DNA from: Candidatus Brevefilum sp.
GTDB lineage: Bacteria; Chloroflexota; Anaerolineae; Anaerolineales; Anaerolineaceae
NCBI GenBank assembly: GCA_019428905.1
Contig: JAHYJN010000020.1
Coordinates: 1 to 41,127 of the forward strand
Direction of reading: 5' to 3'
DNA: 41,127 nt
The translations under genes were made by a program, and so were the position numbers. Every line of letters starts with the position of its first letter. The first letter of the stretch is position 1. Positions 16,608 through 25,148 of the stretch are shown here, piece after piece. Under the pieces are notes generated by a model that made no database searches, was not told where the DNA came from, and was given only the letters and a program-made list of their open reading frames with translations.

Positions 16608-18013
16608 AGAAAGAATTTTTCCAACAAGAACCGATCGATCCTCGATTGATCAACATACTCAACTCGCTTAAGGACACACCTCAGCGTGATCCTGATCTGG
16701 CTGAGCAAAGTAAATTTAAATTTATATCCGAACTTGAGGATTTACCCATCCCTACCAAGCGGCCGTCTGCTTTGCATCAATTTTTGGTTGGGCTAGGCAT
16801 CTCAGCGGATACCAATAACTATCAGGAGAATAATAAAATGATAACAAATCAAAAACGATTAGCAATTACGATTATTGCAGTGCTGGTTGTGCTGGTGATT
16901 GTTTTGTTTGGTGGGACAACAGCCACTGTTTTGGCATCACAAAACAGCATTCCGGGTGACACCCTGTACCCGATTAAAACAACATTAGAAAGAACACGCC
17001 TTTCGCTGGCAAGAAGTACGGATGCACGTATTGAGCTGCAATTGGAATTTGCAGAACAACGATTGGGAGAGATTGAAGCATTAATTAAAGAAGGACGCTT
17101 CCAGAACATCAAGCCTGCAGTAACTGCGTTTGAAGGGCATGTTTTCAAGGCGTTGGAAGAGCTGAGTGCCTTGGCTGAAGTGAATCCTGAACAGGCCGGA
17201 AGATTAATGGTGCGCCTGACAGAATCGATTTCACGCTACGCGGCTGCCCTGAGCGACATGGCTGGGCGGGTCCCAGAACCTGTCAGGGGTGATCTACAAA
17301 ACACCATTGTCAACCTTGGCGGCGGCGACAACGAAAACGATCGCTATGACGACGACGATGATAGCTATGACGATAATGATAACGAAAGCTATGACGATAA
17401 TGATAACGACAGTTATGATTACAACGATAATGACAGCTATGATTACAACGATAACGACAGCTATGATTACAACGATAACGACAACGATGATTACAATGAT
17501 AACGACAGCTACGACTACAACACCAATAACAAGACCAGCGACAACTGCACATTTGGTTCGGTTTCCATCGAGGCGTTGAATGTGCCGCACAACACTACCT
17601 GCACATTGAACGGCACGAGGGTGGAGGGCAATATATTTGTGCAAGGCAATGCTACCCTGCTTGCCTATGACGTGTGGGTGGGTGGCAATATCCAGGCGGA
17701 TCGTTCTGCTCGTGTAGAAGTACACGCTGGCTCTTATGTCGGTGGGAACATCCAGGTAGATTACAGTGGTTTGCTGTTGGTATCCTCAGTGCGCATTGGT
17801 GGCAATTTACAGGCTTTCAATAACTGGGGCAGCCAGTCGTATACAGGCAACATAATCGGGGGCGACCTGCAAGCCTTTGATAACAGCGGTGGCGTATCGA
17901 TCCAGAACAACACCATTGAAGGTAATCTGCAGTGCAAGGAGAACTATCCAGCTCCCACAGGCGGCGGCAATACCGTCTACGGAAATAAGGAAGATCAGTG
18001 TTTTGGCTTCTAA
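16604..18013 (+). CDS. anti-sigma-like DUF5667 protein with Asp/Asn/Tyr linker and solenoid-like tail
   Basis: 469 residues in four parts. 1-80 is cytoplasmic, polar and would be the sigma-binding part, although no zinc motif is present. About 86-105 is a membrane helix. About 112-225 (SIPGDTLYPIKTTLERTRLSLA...) fits DUF5667, a helical extracellular domain found in Actinobacteria and Chloroflexota. About 242-310 is a linker of repeated SYDYNDND units. About 315-469 has Gly-rich repeats spaced about 22 residues apart (GNIFVQGNA, GGNIQADRS, GGNIQVDYS, GGNLQAFNN, GGDLQAFDN, EGNLQC) typical of a right-handed beta solenoid. It overlaps the sigma gene by four bases. An anti-sigma role is inferred from position; the outer solenoid may sense or bind surface material. 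Confidence 0.8.
   Translation: MKKEFFQQEPIDPRLINILNSLKDTPQRDPDLAEQSKFKFISELEDLPIPTKRPSALHQFLVGLGISADTNNYQENNKMITNQKRLAITIIAVLVVLVIVLFGGTTATVLASQNSIPGDTLYPIKTTLERTRLSLARSTDARIELQLEFAEQRLGEIEALIKEGRFQNIKPAVTAFEGHVFKALEELSALAEVNPEQAGRLMVRLTESISRYAAALSDMAGRVPEPVRGDLQNTIVNLGGGDNENDRYDDDDDSYDDNDNESYDDNDNDSYDYNDNDSYDYNDNDSYDYNDNDNDDYNDNDSYDYNTNNKTSDNCTFGSVSIEALNVPHNTTCTLNGTRVEGNIFVQGNATLLAYDVWVGGNIQADRSARVEVHAGSYVGGNIQVDYSGLLLVSSVRIGGNLQAFNNWGSQSYTGNIIGGDLQAFDNSGGVSIQNNTIEGNLQCKENYPAPTGGGNTVYGNKEDQCFGF
17327..17534 (+). repeat. coding minisatellite in the anti-sigma gene
   Basis: Near-tandem units of 18-24 bases (AGCTATGATTACAACGATAA and variants) that encode Ser-Tyr-Asp-Tyr-Asn-Asp-Asn-Asp. Unit length is a multiple of three throughout, so number changes would keep the frame. 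Confidence 0.8.
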
Positions 18014-19559
18014 ATTTGATTTACACAGACACTGGACAAGATTGACCGGTAATAGGGCTAATAAAGCCACCCTATTAACCGGTCTTGTCTTGCTTTCTGT
18101 GTTTGCGTTGTTCATGGGTTTGACGCAATTTTCCACCCCCAATTTACCGGGAAATGATGGGTTTTATCATATCAAAATGGCGTATTTGATGCGCACCGAA
18201 GGGCTGAAACCCAACTTTCCCTGGCTGCCGCTGACGATCCTGAATGCACGTGAGTTTTATAACCACCATTTCCTGTTCCATGTGCTGTTAATCCCCTTTA
18301 CCTTTGGCGATTTACTGATCGGGGCAAAACTGTCGGCTGTTGTGTTTTCTGTCGTGGCATTTTGGCTGGTGTGGCGCTTAATAGACAGACAAAAAGTGCC
18401 TTATGCAGCTGTGTGGGCTCTGGGATTGGTGGCTGTCTCTGAGGCATTTATCTTCCGGATGAGCATCCCGCGCGCGCAATCCCTGTCCCTGGGAGTACTG
18501 GCATTGGGGCTGGACTGGCTTTTAAGTGGTAAGCACAAGCGCCTGTTTTTCCTGGGTTTTATCTATGTTTGGCTGTACAATGCCTTCCCGTTGTTATTGG
18601 TAGTGGCTGGCGCTTACACCTTGGCCGTGTGGCTGATTGACAAACGCCTGGATTTATGGCCGTTGTTGTTCAGCGGCCTGGGGATTGCAGCCGGATTGCT
18701 GATTAATCCTTACTTCCCGTATAACCTCGCATTTATTTTTCAACACATCCTGCCAAAATTGGTCGATACCACGGGAACCAATGTTGGCAATGAATGGTTC
18801 CCATATACCACGCAACAATTGTTGAGGAATTCTCCCCTGACCCTGGCGTTGTTTGCCAGTGCTGTGCTGGCACTTGGCCTTTCTAAGCAGCGGATGTCCG
18901 TCAACACAGCCACGGGTTTCTTTTTGACAATCATCTTTGGCTTGATGCTGTTTCAATCTCGACGGTTCATTGAATATTTCCCGGCCATTGTGTTGATTTT
19001 CACGGCGTTTGCCTGGTCACCGATGATGATCGAAATCAAGGATAAAGCCCATGAAAGGTCATGGACGATGACACGGATTTGGCAGCGAAAGCTGGTTCAG
19101 AATTTAGCTTTGCTGGTTTTGGTTGTGATTATGCTGCCGATGGCCTGGAAAACCCTGGTAGATTCGCAATCCAGCCTGCAAAGCACTAAACAGAACCAGT
19201 TATTTCAAGGCGCATCAGCCTGGCTGGTTGAGAATACCCCGGCTGGGGCCAGGGTGTTTCAGACCGATTGGGATGATTTTCCCCGCTTGTTTTTTTATAA
19301 CACCCATAATACCTATCTTGTGGGTTTGGACCCCACTTACATGCAATTTTATGATGCTGACCTGTACGCAGTGTGGGTTGATATCACCCGCGGGCGGGTT
19401 GAAAACCCATCACGCATCATCGAAGACAACTTTGGGGCAGAATATATCTTGAGCGATTTATCCAAACGCGGATTCTTGGGACAAGCAGCAGATGATGTGC
19501 GTTTGCAGGAAGTCTATCGGGATGCCGAAGCGGTCATATTCCAAGTGATCGACCTGTAA
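18003..19559 (+). CDS. GT-C-like multi-pass membrane glycosyltransferase candidate
   Basis: 519 residues from a TTG at 18003. This start is chosen because AAGGAAG sits eight bases before it, inside the end of the anti-sigma gene (10-base overlap). After a basic N terminus and first membrane segment comes LPGNDGFYHIKMAYLMR, an acidic first loop like the DxD/DGxYH region of STT3/PMT-type glycosyltransferases, then about ten more membrane segments. The last 110 residues form an outer domain (ARVFQTDWDDFPRLFFYN, FGAEYILSDLSKRGFLG), also typical of GT-C enzymes. These use lipid-linked sugars at the outer face. Substrate unknown. Overlap suggests co-expression with the sigma pair. Confidence 0.7.
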   Translation: MASKFDLHRHWTRLTGNRANKATLLTGLVLLSVFALFMGLTQFSTPNLPGNDGFYHIKMAYLMRTEGLKPNFPWLPLTILNAREFYNHHFLFHVLLIPFTFGDLLIGAKLSAVVFSVVAFWLVWRLIDRQKVPYAAVWALGLVAVSEAFIFRMSIPRAQSLSLGVLALGLDWLLSGKHKRLFFLGFIYVWLYNAFPLLLVVAGAYTLAVWLIDKRLDLWPLLFSGLGIAAGLLINPYFPYNLAFIFQHILPKLVDTTGTNVGNEWFPYTTQQLLRNSPLTLALFASAVLALGLSKQRMSVNTATGFFLTIIFGLMLFQSRRFIEYFPAIVLIFTAFAWSPMMIEIKDKAHERSWTMTRIWQRKLVQNLALLVLVVIMLPMAWKTLVDSQSSLQSTKQNQLFQGASAWLVENTPAGARVFQTDWDDFPRLFFYNTHNTYLVGLDPTYMQFYDADLYAVWVDITRGRVENPSRIIEDNFGAEYILSDLSKRGFLGQAADDVRLQEVYRDAEAVIFQVIDL

Positions 19560-19571
19560 ACGAATAATGTC

Positions 19572-19590
19572 ACTCCCTGGGGGAGTTTTC
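19572..19590 (+). terminator. short intrinsic terminator
   Basis: ACTCCC, loop TGG, GGGAGT, then TTTTC, 13 bases after the GT-C-like gene and before the convergent MazG-like gene. Confidence 0.65.
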
Positions 19591-19620
19591 TAAATTGTCA
19601 GAAATAACTGTACGCTGTGT

Positions 19621-20022
19621 TCAGTCTACATCAACAGTCAACGCATCAGCCTTATCCCCCAGTTTCTCTTTCATCTTTTGCAGCAAGGCGTCATCGGGTG
19701 AGGTGCGGGTCAGGCTGTACATAAAAACAGCTAACATCATCTCGCAATCCGCCACCTCTTTGCGGATATCCTCTTTTTTAACCCGGTCATTATTACGCAC
19801 CCAACCCTCCACCCGCGAGACGATTTCATCGGCGTGAAATCCCTCGTTCGCAAAGGTTTGCAGCATTTCTACTTCTTCATCTGATAGTTCAAGCTCATGG
19901 TGTACCAGGTAAGCCTCAGCCAGTTCCCCCACTTCTGAGAGAAAGAACCACAAGGCGTCTTTGGCGTCTGGCCACTGCAGGCCGCGCGCTTGGTAGTAAT
20001 TTTGAATGGTTCGGATGTCCAT
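19621..20022 (-). CDS. MazG-like nucleotide pyrophosphohydrolase
   Basis: 133 residues. All-alpha NTP-pyrophosphohydrolase type: WFFLSEVGELAEAYLVH carries the first ExxE metal site and DIRKEVADCEMMLAVFM the second (E..D). These enzymes split nucleoside triphosphates to monophosphate and pyrophosphate, often to remove abnormal nucleotides. The protein is a single domain like the short MazG relatives, not the double-domain MazG. AAAGGAG lies six bases before the ATG. It is monocistronic, divergent from the YihY gene. Confidence 0.85.
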   Translation of the reverse strand: MDIRTIQNYYQARGLQWPDAKDALWFFLSEVGELAEAYLVHHELELSDEEVEMLQTFANEGFHADEIVSRVEGWVRNNDRVKKEDIRKEVADCEMMLAVFMYSLTRTSPDDALLQKMKEKLGDKADALTVDVD

Positions 20023-20187
20023 GCTTGCTCCTTTGATCCCGGGTTGAATGCCACCAGCAATTATACATTACCCCATCCTGTACTGCTGGGTGGGTTGAGC
20101 GGTTGGTGAACTATGCCCATTGGGTTGGGATGGCTTTACTCATAAGCCAGTATAATTAGGAAAACGACCAATGGGAAACAAGAGCTG

Positions 20188-21096
20188 ATGAAAATTAAGG
20201 ACATCTATCAAAAAACCCTTGATGTGGTGAACCGCCGCTATCAGCAGGCGGATAACTTCACCGATGGTGCGTTGGAGATTATCCGGTTTACGTTTGAGCG
20301 GTTTACCGAGGAACGCGGTTCTGAGGCAGCCGCCAGCTTGGCGTATTACGCTTTTTTCTCGATCTTCCCGATGCTGCTGGTGCTCATTGTGGTCGGCAGC
20401 TTTTTCGTGGATACTGAAGTGGTGCAGAGCCAGTTGTTGAATATGCTGGAGGGGGTGCTGCCCGGCGCTGAAGACTTGGTAATCCAGAACATTAACCAGG
20501 TGCTCAGGCTGCGGGGTGCTGTTACCTTTGTGGCCCTGATTTCGTTGATCTGGTCGTCGACCAGTGTGTTCAACATCCTGGCAAGGAATATCAACCGAGC
20601 CTTTCCTCAGGCACGGCTGCTGGATTTTTTCAAAGGGCGGCTGCGAGGATTGCTTATCTTTTTTGGGATCGCGCTGCTGTTGCTGCTTGCACTGGCAGCC
20701 TCAACCCTTTCAGGGCTGATCCCGGCGATTGAAATTCCATACAACGATATCAATTTACATGAAACCTTCATCTGGCAGATCGGGGCATTTTTGGTGCCGG
20801 TGTTCTTCAACTGGCTCATGTTTTGGGCGCTGTATCAATGGGTGCCTACGGTGAGCGTCAGCCGGAAAGCTTCCTTATTGGGTGGATTGATTGCAGGTGT
20901 CGCGTGGGTGCTGCTTAACAATGGCTTTACCTGGTATCTCAGCAGCGGACTTTCACAATATCAGCTGGTGTATGGTTCATTGGGGACAATTGTGGCGCTG
21001 CTGTTTTGGGTTTACCTGACTGCAACGATCGTGCTGATCGGCGCGCACTTAACGGCTTCAATTCAGCGGAAAAACCAAAAAAGCTCCGATGGTTGA
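20188..21096 (+). CDS. YihY/virulence factor BrkB family membrane protein
   Basis: 302 residues with six membrane segments. Family landmarks: SEAAASLAYYAFFSIFPMLLVLIVV near the start, LIWSSTSVFNILARNINRAF in the middle, LFKGRLRG-like FFKGRLRGLLIFF, and the C-terminal VYGSLGTIVALLFWVYLTATIVLIGAHL. The family (UPF0761) was once called RNase BN; its role is not settled, with transport suggested. TATAAT at about 20150-20155 may be the -10 box. It overlaps pxpB by eight bases, so it probably shares a transcript with the oxoprolinase genes, though a functional link is not known. Confidence 0.92.
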   Translation: MKIKDIYQKTLDVVNRRYQQADNFTDGALEIIRFTFERFTEERGSEAAASLAYYAFFSIFPMLLVLIVVGSFFVDTEVVQSQLLNMLEGVLPGAEDLVIQNINQVLRLRGAVTFVALISLIWSSTSVFNILARNINRAFPQARLLDFFKGRLRGLLIFFGIALLLLLALAASTLSGLIPAIEIPYNDINLHETFIWQIGAFLVPVFFNWLMFWALYQWVPTVSVSRKASLLGGLIAGVAWVLLNNGFTWYLSSGLSQYQLVYGSLGTIVALLFWVYLTATIVLIGAHLTASIQRKNQKSSDG

Positions 21097-21772
21097 GAAC
21101 AAAAACGCAATGCAAAGATTCTCACCGGTTGGCGAGAACGCTCTCCTGGTGACTTTTGATGACGCTTTGACCCACGAAGCCCATGGTCGTGTGCGTACCC
21201 TGGATGAGCGGCTGAAGGTAGCGCCGCTGGCCGGTGTGATCGAGTGGATTCCAGCCTTTGCCAGCCTGGTGGTGCTGTTTGACCCCCTACAGATTCAATG
21301 GAACGAGGTCGAAAATTGGATTAATGACTGCCTGGACTCCCCGACCAGCTTGGCACATCGAAGGGTAAACCGGGTCGAGATCCTGGTGCATTACGGCGGT
21401 GAGGATGGACCCGACCTGGCTTTTGTGGCGGGGTTTCATGGCCTAACCCCAGCCCAGGTGATTGAGAAACATGCTGAACCGATCTACCAGGTAGGCATGA
21501 TGGGTTTTATGCCAGGTTTTGCCTACCTGCTGGGGTTGGACCCGGCGCTGGCCACCCCTCGCCTGGATACGCCCCGCACCCACATACCGGCAGGGTCGGT
21601 GGGCATTGCTGGACAGCAGACCGGGGTCTACCCCCTGGCATCTCCGGGCGGATGGCAGCTGATTGGCCGGACTGACCAGGGGTTGTTCGACCCTCGACGA
21701 GAGCCGTATTTCAGGTTGGCCCCGGGGGACGAAGTGCGCTTTGTCCCTGCGAAGAGAAGCAGGTTGGGATGA
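21089..21772 (+). CDS. pxpB: 5-oxoprolinase subunit B
   Basis: 227 residues, KipI-like. With PxpC and PxpA it forms the ATP-dependent prokaryotic 5-oxoprolinase, which opens 5-oxoproline (pyroglutamate) to glutamate. Landmarks: FSPVGENALLVTF at the start, EWIPAFASLVVLFDP, then PIYQVGMMGFMPGFAYLLGLDP and the C-terminal AGSVGIAGQQTGVYPLASPGGWQLIGRT, diagnostic of the family. Full length. It overlaps both YihY (8 bases) and pxpC (4 bases, ATGA), indicating tight coupling. Confidence 0.95.
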   Translation: MVENKNAMQRFSPVGENALLVTFDDALTHEAHGRVRTLDERLKVAPLAGVIEWIPAFASLVVLFDPLQIQWNEVENWINDCLDSPTSLAHRRVNRVEILVHYGGEDGPDLAFVAGFHGLTPAQVIEKHAEPIYQVGMMGFMPGFAYLLGLDPALATPRLDTPRTHIPAGSVGIAGQQTGVYPLASPGGWQLIGRTDQGLFDPRREPYFRLAPGDEVRFVPAKRSRLG

Positions 21773-22725
21773 CGCTGTATATCCAGGAAGCGGCGTTGAT
21801 GATGACGGTCCAGGATGGGGGTCGTTTTGGGTACCAGCGCTATGGCATGCCTGAATCCGGACCGATGGATGGGTGGGCTTTCCAGGCTGCAAACCGCCTG
21901 GTGGGGAATGACCCCGGTGCGGCTTGCGTGGAGGTCGGATTTTCAAGTGCTGAAATTTCCCTTGAACGTCGTTGCTTACTAGCCCTGTGCGGGGCTGGCT
22001 ACAGTTTGTCTGTTAATGGCCGCCCTTTGCCGTTGTGGATGTCATTTCTAGGCAAACCTGGCGACCATATTCGCATGGATAAAATTCCAGGCGGCAATTG
22101 GGCTTACCTGGCGGCAGCAGGGGGCATTCAATCTGAGGTCTGGATGGGATCACGCAGTGCATATCCGGCGGCAGGGCTGGGACGAAAACTTGCCCAGGGT
22201 GATCGGTTACCCTTGGGAGAGCCTTGTGCTCAAACTGGGCGGTTTTCTGGACGATCGTTCCCAACAGCCGCTCTCCCGCCTTATTCCCTTGAACCGGTGA
22301 TCCGTGTTATCCCTGGGCCGCACCTGGCGTGGTTTACCAGTGAAAGCTGGGATTCATACTGCCAGGGCGCCTATTTTGTTTCCACCCAATCTGATCGGAT
22401 GGGGTATCGTTTGACCGGACCAACCCTGGCACATCACACTGGCGCAGACTTGGTCTCACAGGGGATGGTGCAAGGGGAAATCCAGGTGCCGGGTGACGGC
22501 CAGCCGATCGTGATGATGCCGGACCATCCCACAACCGGTGGGTATGCCTGTATTGCTACGGTGATCAAAGCCGATTTACCCCGATTAGCCCAGGTGGAAC
22601 CCGGGCGTGGTTCCGTGCGCTTTAAACCCGTCAACCTGGATGCGGCACACGCAGCCTGGGTTGAAGTAAACGAAAAAATCACATCAGCCATCCCATTCGA
22701 GGAGGATGCATGGTTAGGACTTTAG
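21769..22725 (+). CDS. pxpC: 5-oxoprolinase subunit C
   Basis: 318 residues, KipA/biotin-dependent-carboxyltransferase-like. Landmarks in order: MTVQDGGRFGYQRYGMPESGPMD, FQAANRLVGNDPGAACVEV, LAAAGGI, RVIPGPHLAWFT, SQSDRMGYRLTGP and the C-terminal QPIVMMPDHPTTGGYACIATVI. It works as a complex with PxpB. Full length, start in a four-base ATGA overlap with pxpB; its end overlaps pxpA by 16 bases. Confidence 0.95.
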   Translation: MTLYIQEAALMMTVQDGGRFGYQRYGMPESGPMDGWAFQAANRLVGNDPGAACVEVGFSSAEISLERRCLLALCGAGYSLSVNGRPLPLWMSFLGKPGDHIRMDKIPGGNWAYLAAAGGIQSEVWMGSRSAYPAAGLGRKLAQGDRLPLGEPCAQTGRFSGRSFPTAALPPYSLEPVIRVIPGPHLAWFTSESWDSYCQGAYFVSTQSDRMGYRLTGPTLAHHTGADLVSQGMVQGEIQVPGDGQPIVMMPDHPTTGGYACIATVIKADLPRLAQVEPGRGSVRFKPVNLDAAHAAWVEVNEKITSAIPFEEDAWLGL

Positions 22726-23480
22726 CTGTTGACCTGAATTGTGACCTGGGTGAGGGGTTTGGCCGTTACAACCTGGGTGACGATGCCGAGATGATGAGGT
22801 GGATCACCTCCGCCAATGTTGCCTGCGGCTTTCATGCCGGTGACCCGGATGTGATGGCCCAAACGGTCGCCCTGGCCAAAGCGCAGGGGGTCGCCCTGGG
22901 TGCACATCCTGGATTCCCTGATTTGCAGGGCTTTGGCAGGCGTGCGATGACCCTCTCCCCGACAGCCATTACTCATGCCATAACCTATCAACTGGGTGCG
23001 TTGGAAGCCTTCGCTCGCGTCGCTGGCACCCGGCTGGTCCATGTCAAACCGCATGGCGCCCTGTACAACCTAGCGGCTCGGGATGAGGTGACGGCCAACG
23101 CCATTGCTCGGGCTGTTGCTGCCTATGACCCCAGCCTAATTTTGGTCGGGCTGGGCGGGTCAAAACTGGTGGGTGCGGGTATTGCTGCGGGTCTGTGTGT
23201 GGCTAATGAGGGCTTTCCAGATCGGGCTTACCTGCCGGATGGGCAGTTAATGCCGCGTGACCAGGAGGATGCGCTGATCACAGACCCCGAACAGGTGGCC
23301 AGCAATGCCGTGCGCCTGGTGACAGAGGGTTTTATCGGTGGGGACCAGTCGTTTAGGATAGATACTTTGTGTTTGCATGGCGACCATCACTCAGCGGTGG
23401 ATAACGCGAAACTGGTGCGGAGGGCACTGGAAGAGGCAGGGGTGGAGATCCACCCCCTGGCCTGGATATTAGGCGTTTAA
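22710..23480 (+). CDS. pxpA: 5-oxoprolinase subunit A (LamB/YcsF family)
   Basis: 256 residues. DLNCDLGEGFGRYNLGDDAEMM, ANVACGFHAGDP, GAHPGFPDLQGFGRR and VKPHGALYN are the family motifs; the conserved Asp, Glu and His residues build the putative catalytic site in a deacetylase-like barrel. GGAGG lies in the end of pxpC, a few bases before the ATG. With pxpB and pxpC the set is complete, in the order B-C-A, and gives this organism a route to recover spontaneously formed pyroglutamate. Confidence 0.95.
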   Translation: MVRTLAVDLNCDLGEGFGRYNLGDDAEMMRWITSANVACGFHAGDPDVMAQTVALAKAQGVALGAHPGFPDLQGFGRRAMTLSPTAITHAITYQLGALEAFARVAGTRLVHVKPHGALYNLAARDEVTANAIARAVAAYDPSLILVGLGGSKLVGAGIAAGLCVANEGFPDRAYLPDGQLMPRDQEDALITDPEQVASNAVRLVTEGFIGGDQSFRIDTLCLHGDHHSAVDNAKLVRRALEEAGVEIHPLAWILGV

Positions 23481-23482
23481 AT

Positions 23483-23510
23483 TGTTTCGTGACGCTTCCA
23501 GGGGTATGAT
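23483..23510 (+). promoter_or_regulatory. possible promoter of the alcohol dehydrogenase gene
   Basis: TTGTTT (23483-23488), 16 bases, then TATGAT (23505-23510), in the 83-base gap after pxpA. Both boxes deviate from consensus at one or two positions. No terminator separates pxpA from this gene. Confidence 0.35.
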
Positions 23511-23563
23511 TACTGCTGGATTAAATATGTAGACACTTATCATCGATTGAGAGGAACCACCAC

Positions 23564-24724
23564 ATGAAAAATTTTGAATTCTACAACCCCACCCGGATCA
23601 TTTTTGGCGAGGGCACCATCGCCAGGCTGCGTGATCAGATCCCCCAGGATGCCACGGTGCTGCTGTGCTATGGTGGCGGATCGATCAAGAACAATGGCGT
23701 CTATGACCAAGTATTGACGACACTGAGCTCCTGGGAGATGATCGAATTCGGCGGTATTGAAGCCAACCCGGATTACGACACGTTGATGAAAGCGATCCTG
23801 CTCGGTCGTGAAAAGGGCGTTGATTTTATCCTGGCAGTTGGTGGGGGATCGGTGATTGACGGGGCGAAATTGGTCGCGGCAGGCATTCCTTACACCGCAG
23901 GTGAGGTGTGGGATATCGTTACGCAAGATGTAAAGGTTATATTGGGTGAGGCGCTGCCTTTAGGGACGGTGCTCACCTTACCGGCCACAGGCACGGAGAT
24001 GAATGGTAACTCGGTTATCTCCCGGCGGGCCACCGAGGAGAAGTTGGCCTGGGTAAGCGAGGCCGCTTTCCCGGTATTTTCAATTTTGGATCCCACTACC
24101 ACCTACACATTACCGGCGAAGCAAGTGCGCAATGGCATCGTTGATGCTTATGTGCATGTAATGGAACAATATGCCACCTACCCGGTTGATGCAAGAATCC
24201 AGGATCGGCAGGCTGAGGGCATTCTGTTGACCTTGCAAGAGATTGGTGAAAAAGCACTTGAAGTTCCGCCCGATTATGATACCCGTGCCAATTTTATGTG
24301 GGCTGCCACCAATGCGCTTAATAAACTGATCTGCCAGGGTGTGCCGGAGGATTGGGCCACCCATGATATCGGGCACGAGCTGACCGCTTTTTATGGCTTG
24401 GATCACGCTGAAACATTGGCCGTGGTGATGCCGCACCTGCTGTGGCATCAACGTGAGAAAAAAGCGGATAAACTGGTGCAATATGCCCAGCGTGTGTGGG
24501 GACTGACCGGGGAAGGTGAACCCCTTATTCGGGAAGCTTTGGATAACATGATCGATTTCTTTAATCGGATTGGGATGCCCACAAAATTGACCGATTACCA
24601 AATTGACCCCGATCAAGCGGCAGCGCGCATCCAGGCTCGCTTTGCTTCCCGGGGCTCCCGCATGGGAGAACACAAGGCGATTACGTCCGACCTGGTGGCA
24701 GAAATTTTGCGTATGAGCCGCTAA
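23564..24724 (+). CDS. iron-containing alcohol dehydrogenase, YqhD/butanol dehydrogenase type
   Basis: 386 residues. NAD(P)H-dependent reduction of aldehydes or oxidation of alcohols in the cytoplasm. Rossmann-like N-terminal half with FYNPTRIIFGEGTIARL, LLCYGGGSIKNNGVYDQV and AVGGGSVIDGAKLVAAG; the GGGS motif binds the cofactor. The C-terminal helical half carries the metal ligands: DAYVHVMEQY (Asp and His), EDWATHDIGHELTAFYGLDHAETLAVVMPHLL (two His). This matches YqhD and clostridial BdhA/B closely in order and length. GAGAGGA precedes the ATG. YqhD-type enzymes detoxify short aldehydes; the actual substrate here is unknown. Confidence 0.92.
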   Translation: MKNFEFYNPTRIIFGEGTIARLRDQIPQDATVLLCYGGGSIKNNGVYDQVLTTLSSWEMIEFGGIEANPDYDTLMKAILLGREKGVDFILAVGGGSVIDGAKLVAAGIPYTAGEVWDIVTQDVKVILGEALPLGTVLTLPATGTEMNGNSVISRRATEEKLAWVSEAAFPVFSILDPTTTYTLPAKQVRNGIVDAYVHVMEQYATYPVDARIQDRQAEGILLTLQEIGEKALEVPPDYDTRANFMWAATNALNKLICQGVPEDWATHDIGHELTAFYGLDHAETLAVVMPHLLWHQREKKADKLVQYAQRVWGLTGEGEPLIREALDNMIDFFNRIGMPTKLTDYQIDPDQAAARIQARFASRGSRMGEHKAITSDLVAEILRMSR

Positions 24725-24779
24725 CGCTTGAATAGACGATAGGCGTGACAGCTGGACATGTTTTGACAGCTTAATATTC

Positions 24780-24844
24780 AACCTGCTGGTACTGATTCTC
24801 CGATTGATGAGCATGATCTGGGGATCAACATCAGCAGGTTTTTT
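24780..24844 (+). terminator. long-loop intrinsic terminator
   Basis: AACCTGCTG, about 43 bases, CAGCAGGTT then a run of T. The stem is perfect, 9 bp, with the T tract directly after. It ends the dehydrogenase transcript. Confidence 0.7.
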
Positions 24845-25148
24845 GGTTTGATTGAAAGCGGTTAGCATCAGCTTTGTTTGCTTTACGGAATTGGCCAAAA
24901 TGATTATCAGACACCGGGCAGCAGAAGGAATTAAGCAAATGTTCTGTTAAAAAACTGAGACCGATAAAAATTGACTTGAATTTTCCGGTATAATCAATGG
25001 AGAAGATTTTAAGGTTGAAATTCATCGTATTGATCCCGACTCGATATTATATCGATGCGGGTTCGACTGACAAAGCACATGACAGTAAAGTTTTATACGC
25101 ACTCAGACGGCAGCTTGCCTGAAATCATCAACAGTTGATTGAGAGCTT
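24845..25148. other. regulatory gap before the sugar ABC importer
   Basis: No gene. It contains TTGACT and TATAAT around 24972-24995, spaced too closely (12 bases) for a standard pair, and the 27-base palindrome at 25035-25061. Confidence 0.4.
25035..25061. promoter_or_regulatory. 27-base palindromic operator candidate
   Basis: CCCG-ac-TCGATAT-t-ATATCGA-tg-CGGG: two nested arms symmetric around one central T, about 90 bases before the first permease gene and downstream of the TATAAT. Place and symmetry fit a repressor site of a carbohydrate operon, but no regulator gene is adjacent. Confidence 0.5.

Noticed and set aside
17294..17725. Long minus-strand frames rich in Val/Ile and Cys/Arg in the anti-sigma gene
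   Set aside because: They are antisense readings of the SYDYNDND minisatellite.
25060..25085. Possible tRNA T-loop (GGTTCGACTG)
   Set aside because: No acceptor or anticodon stems can be formed around it.
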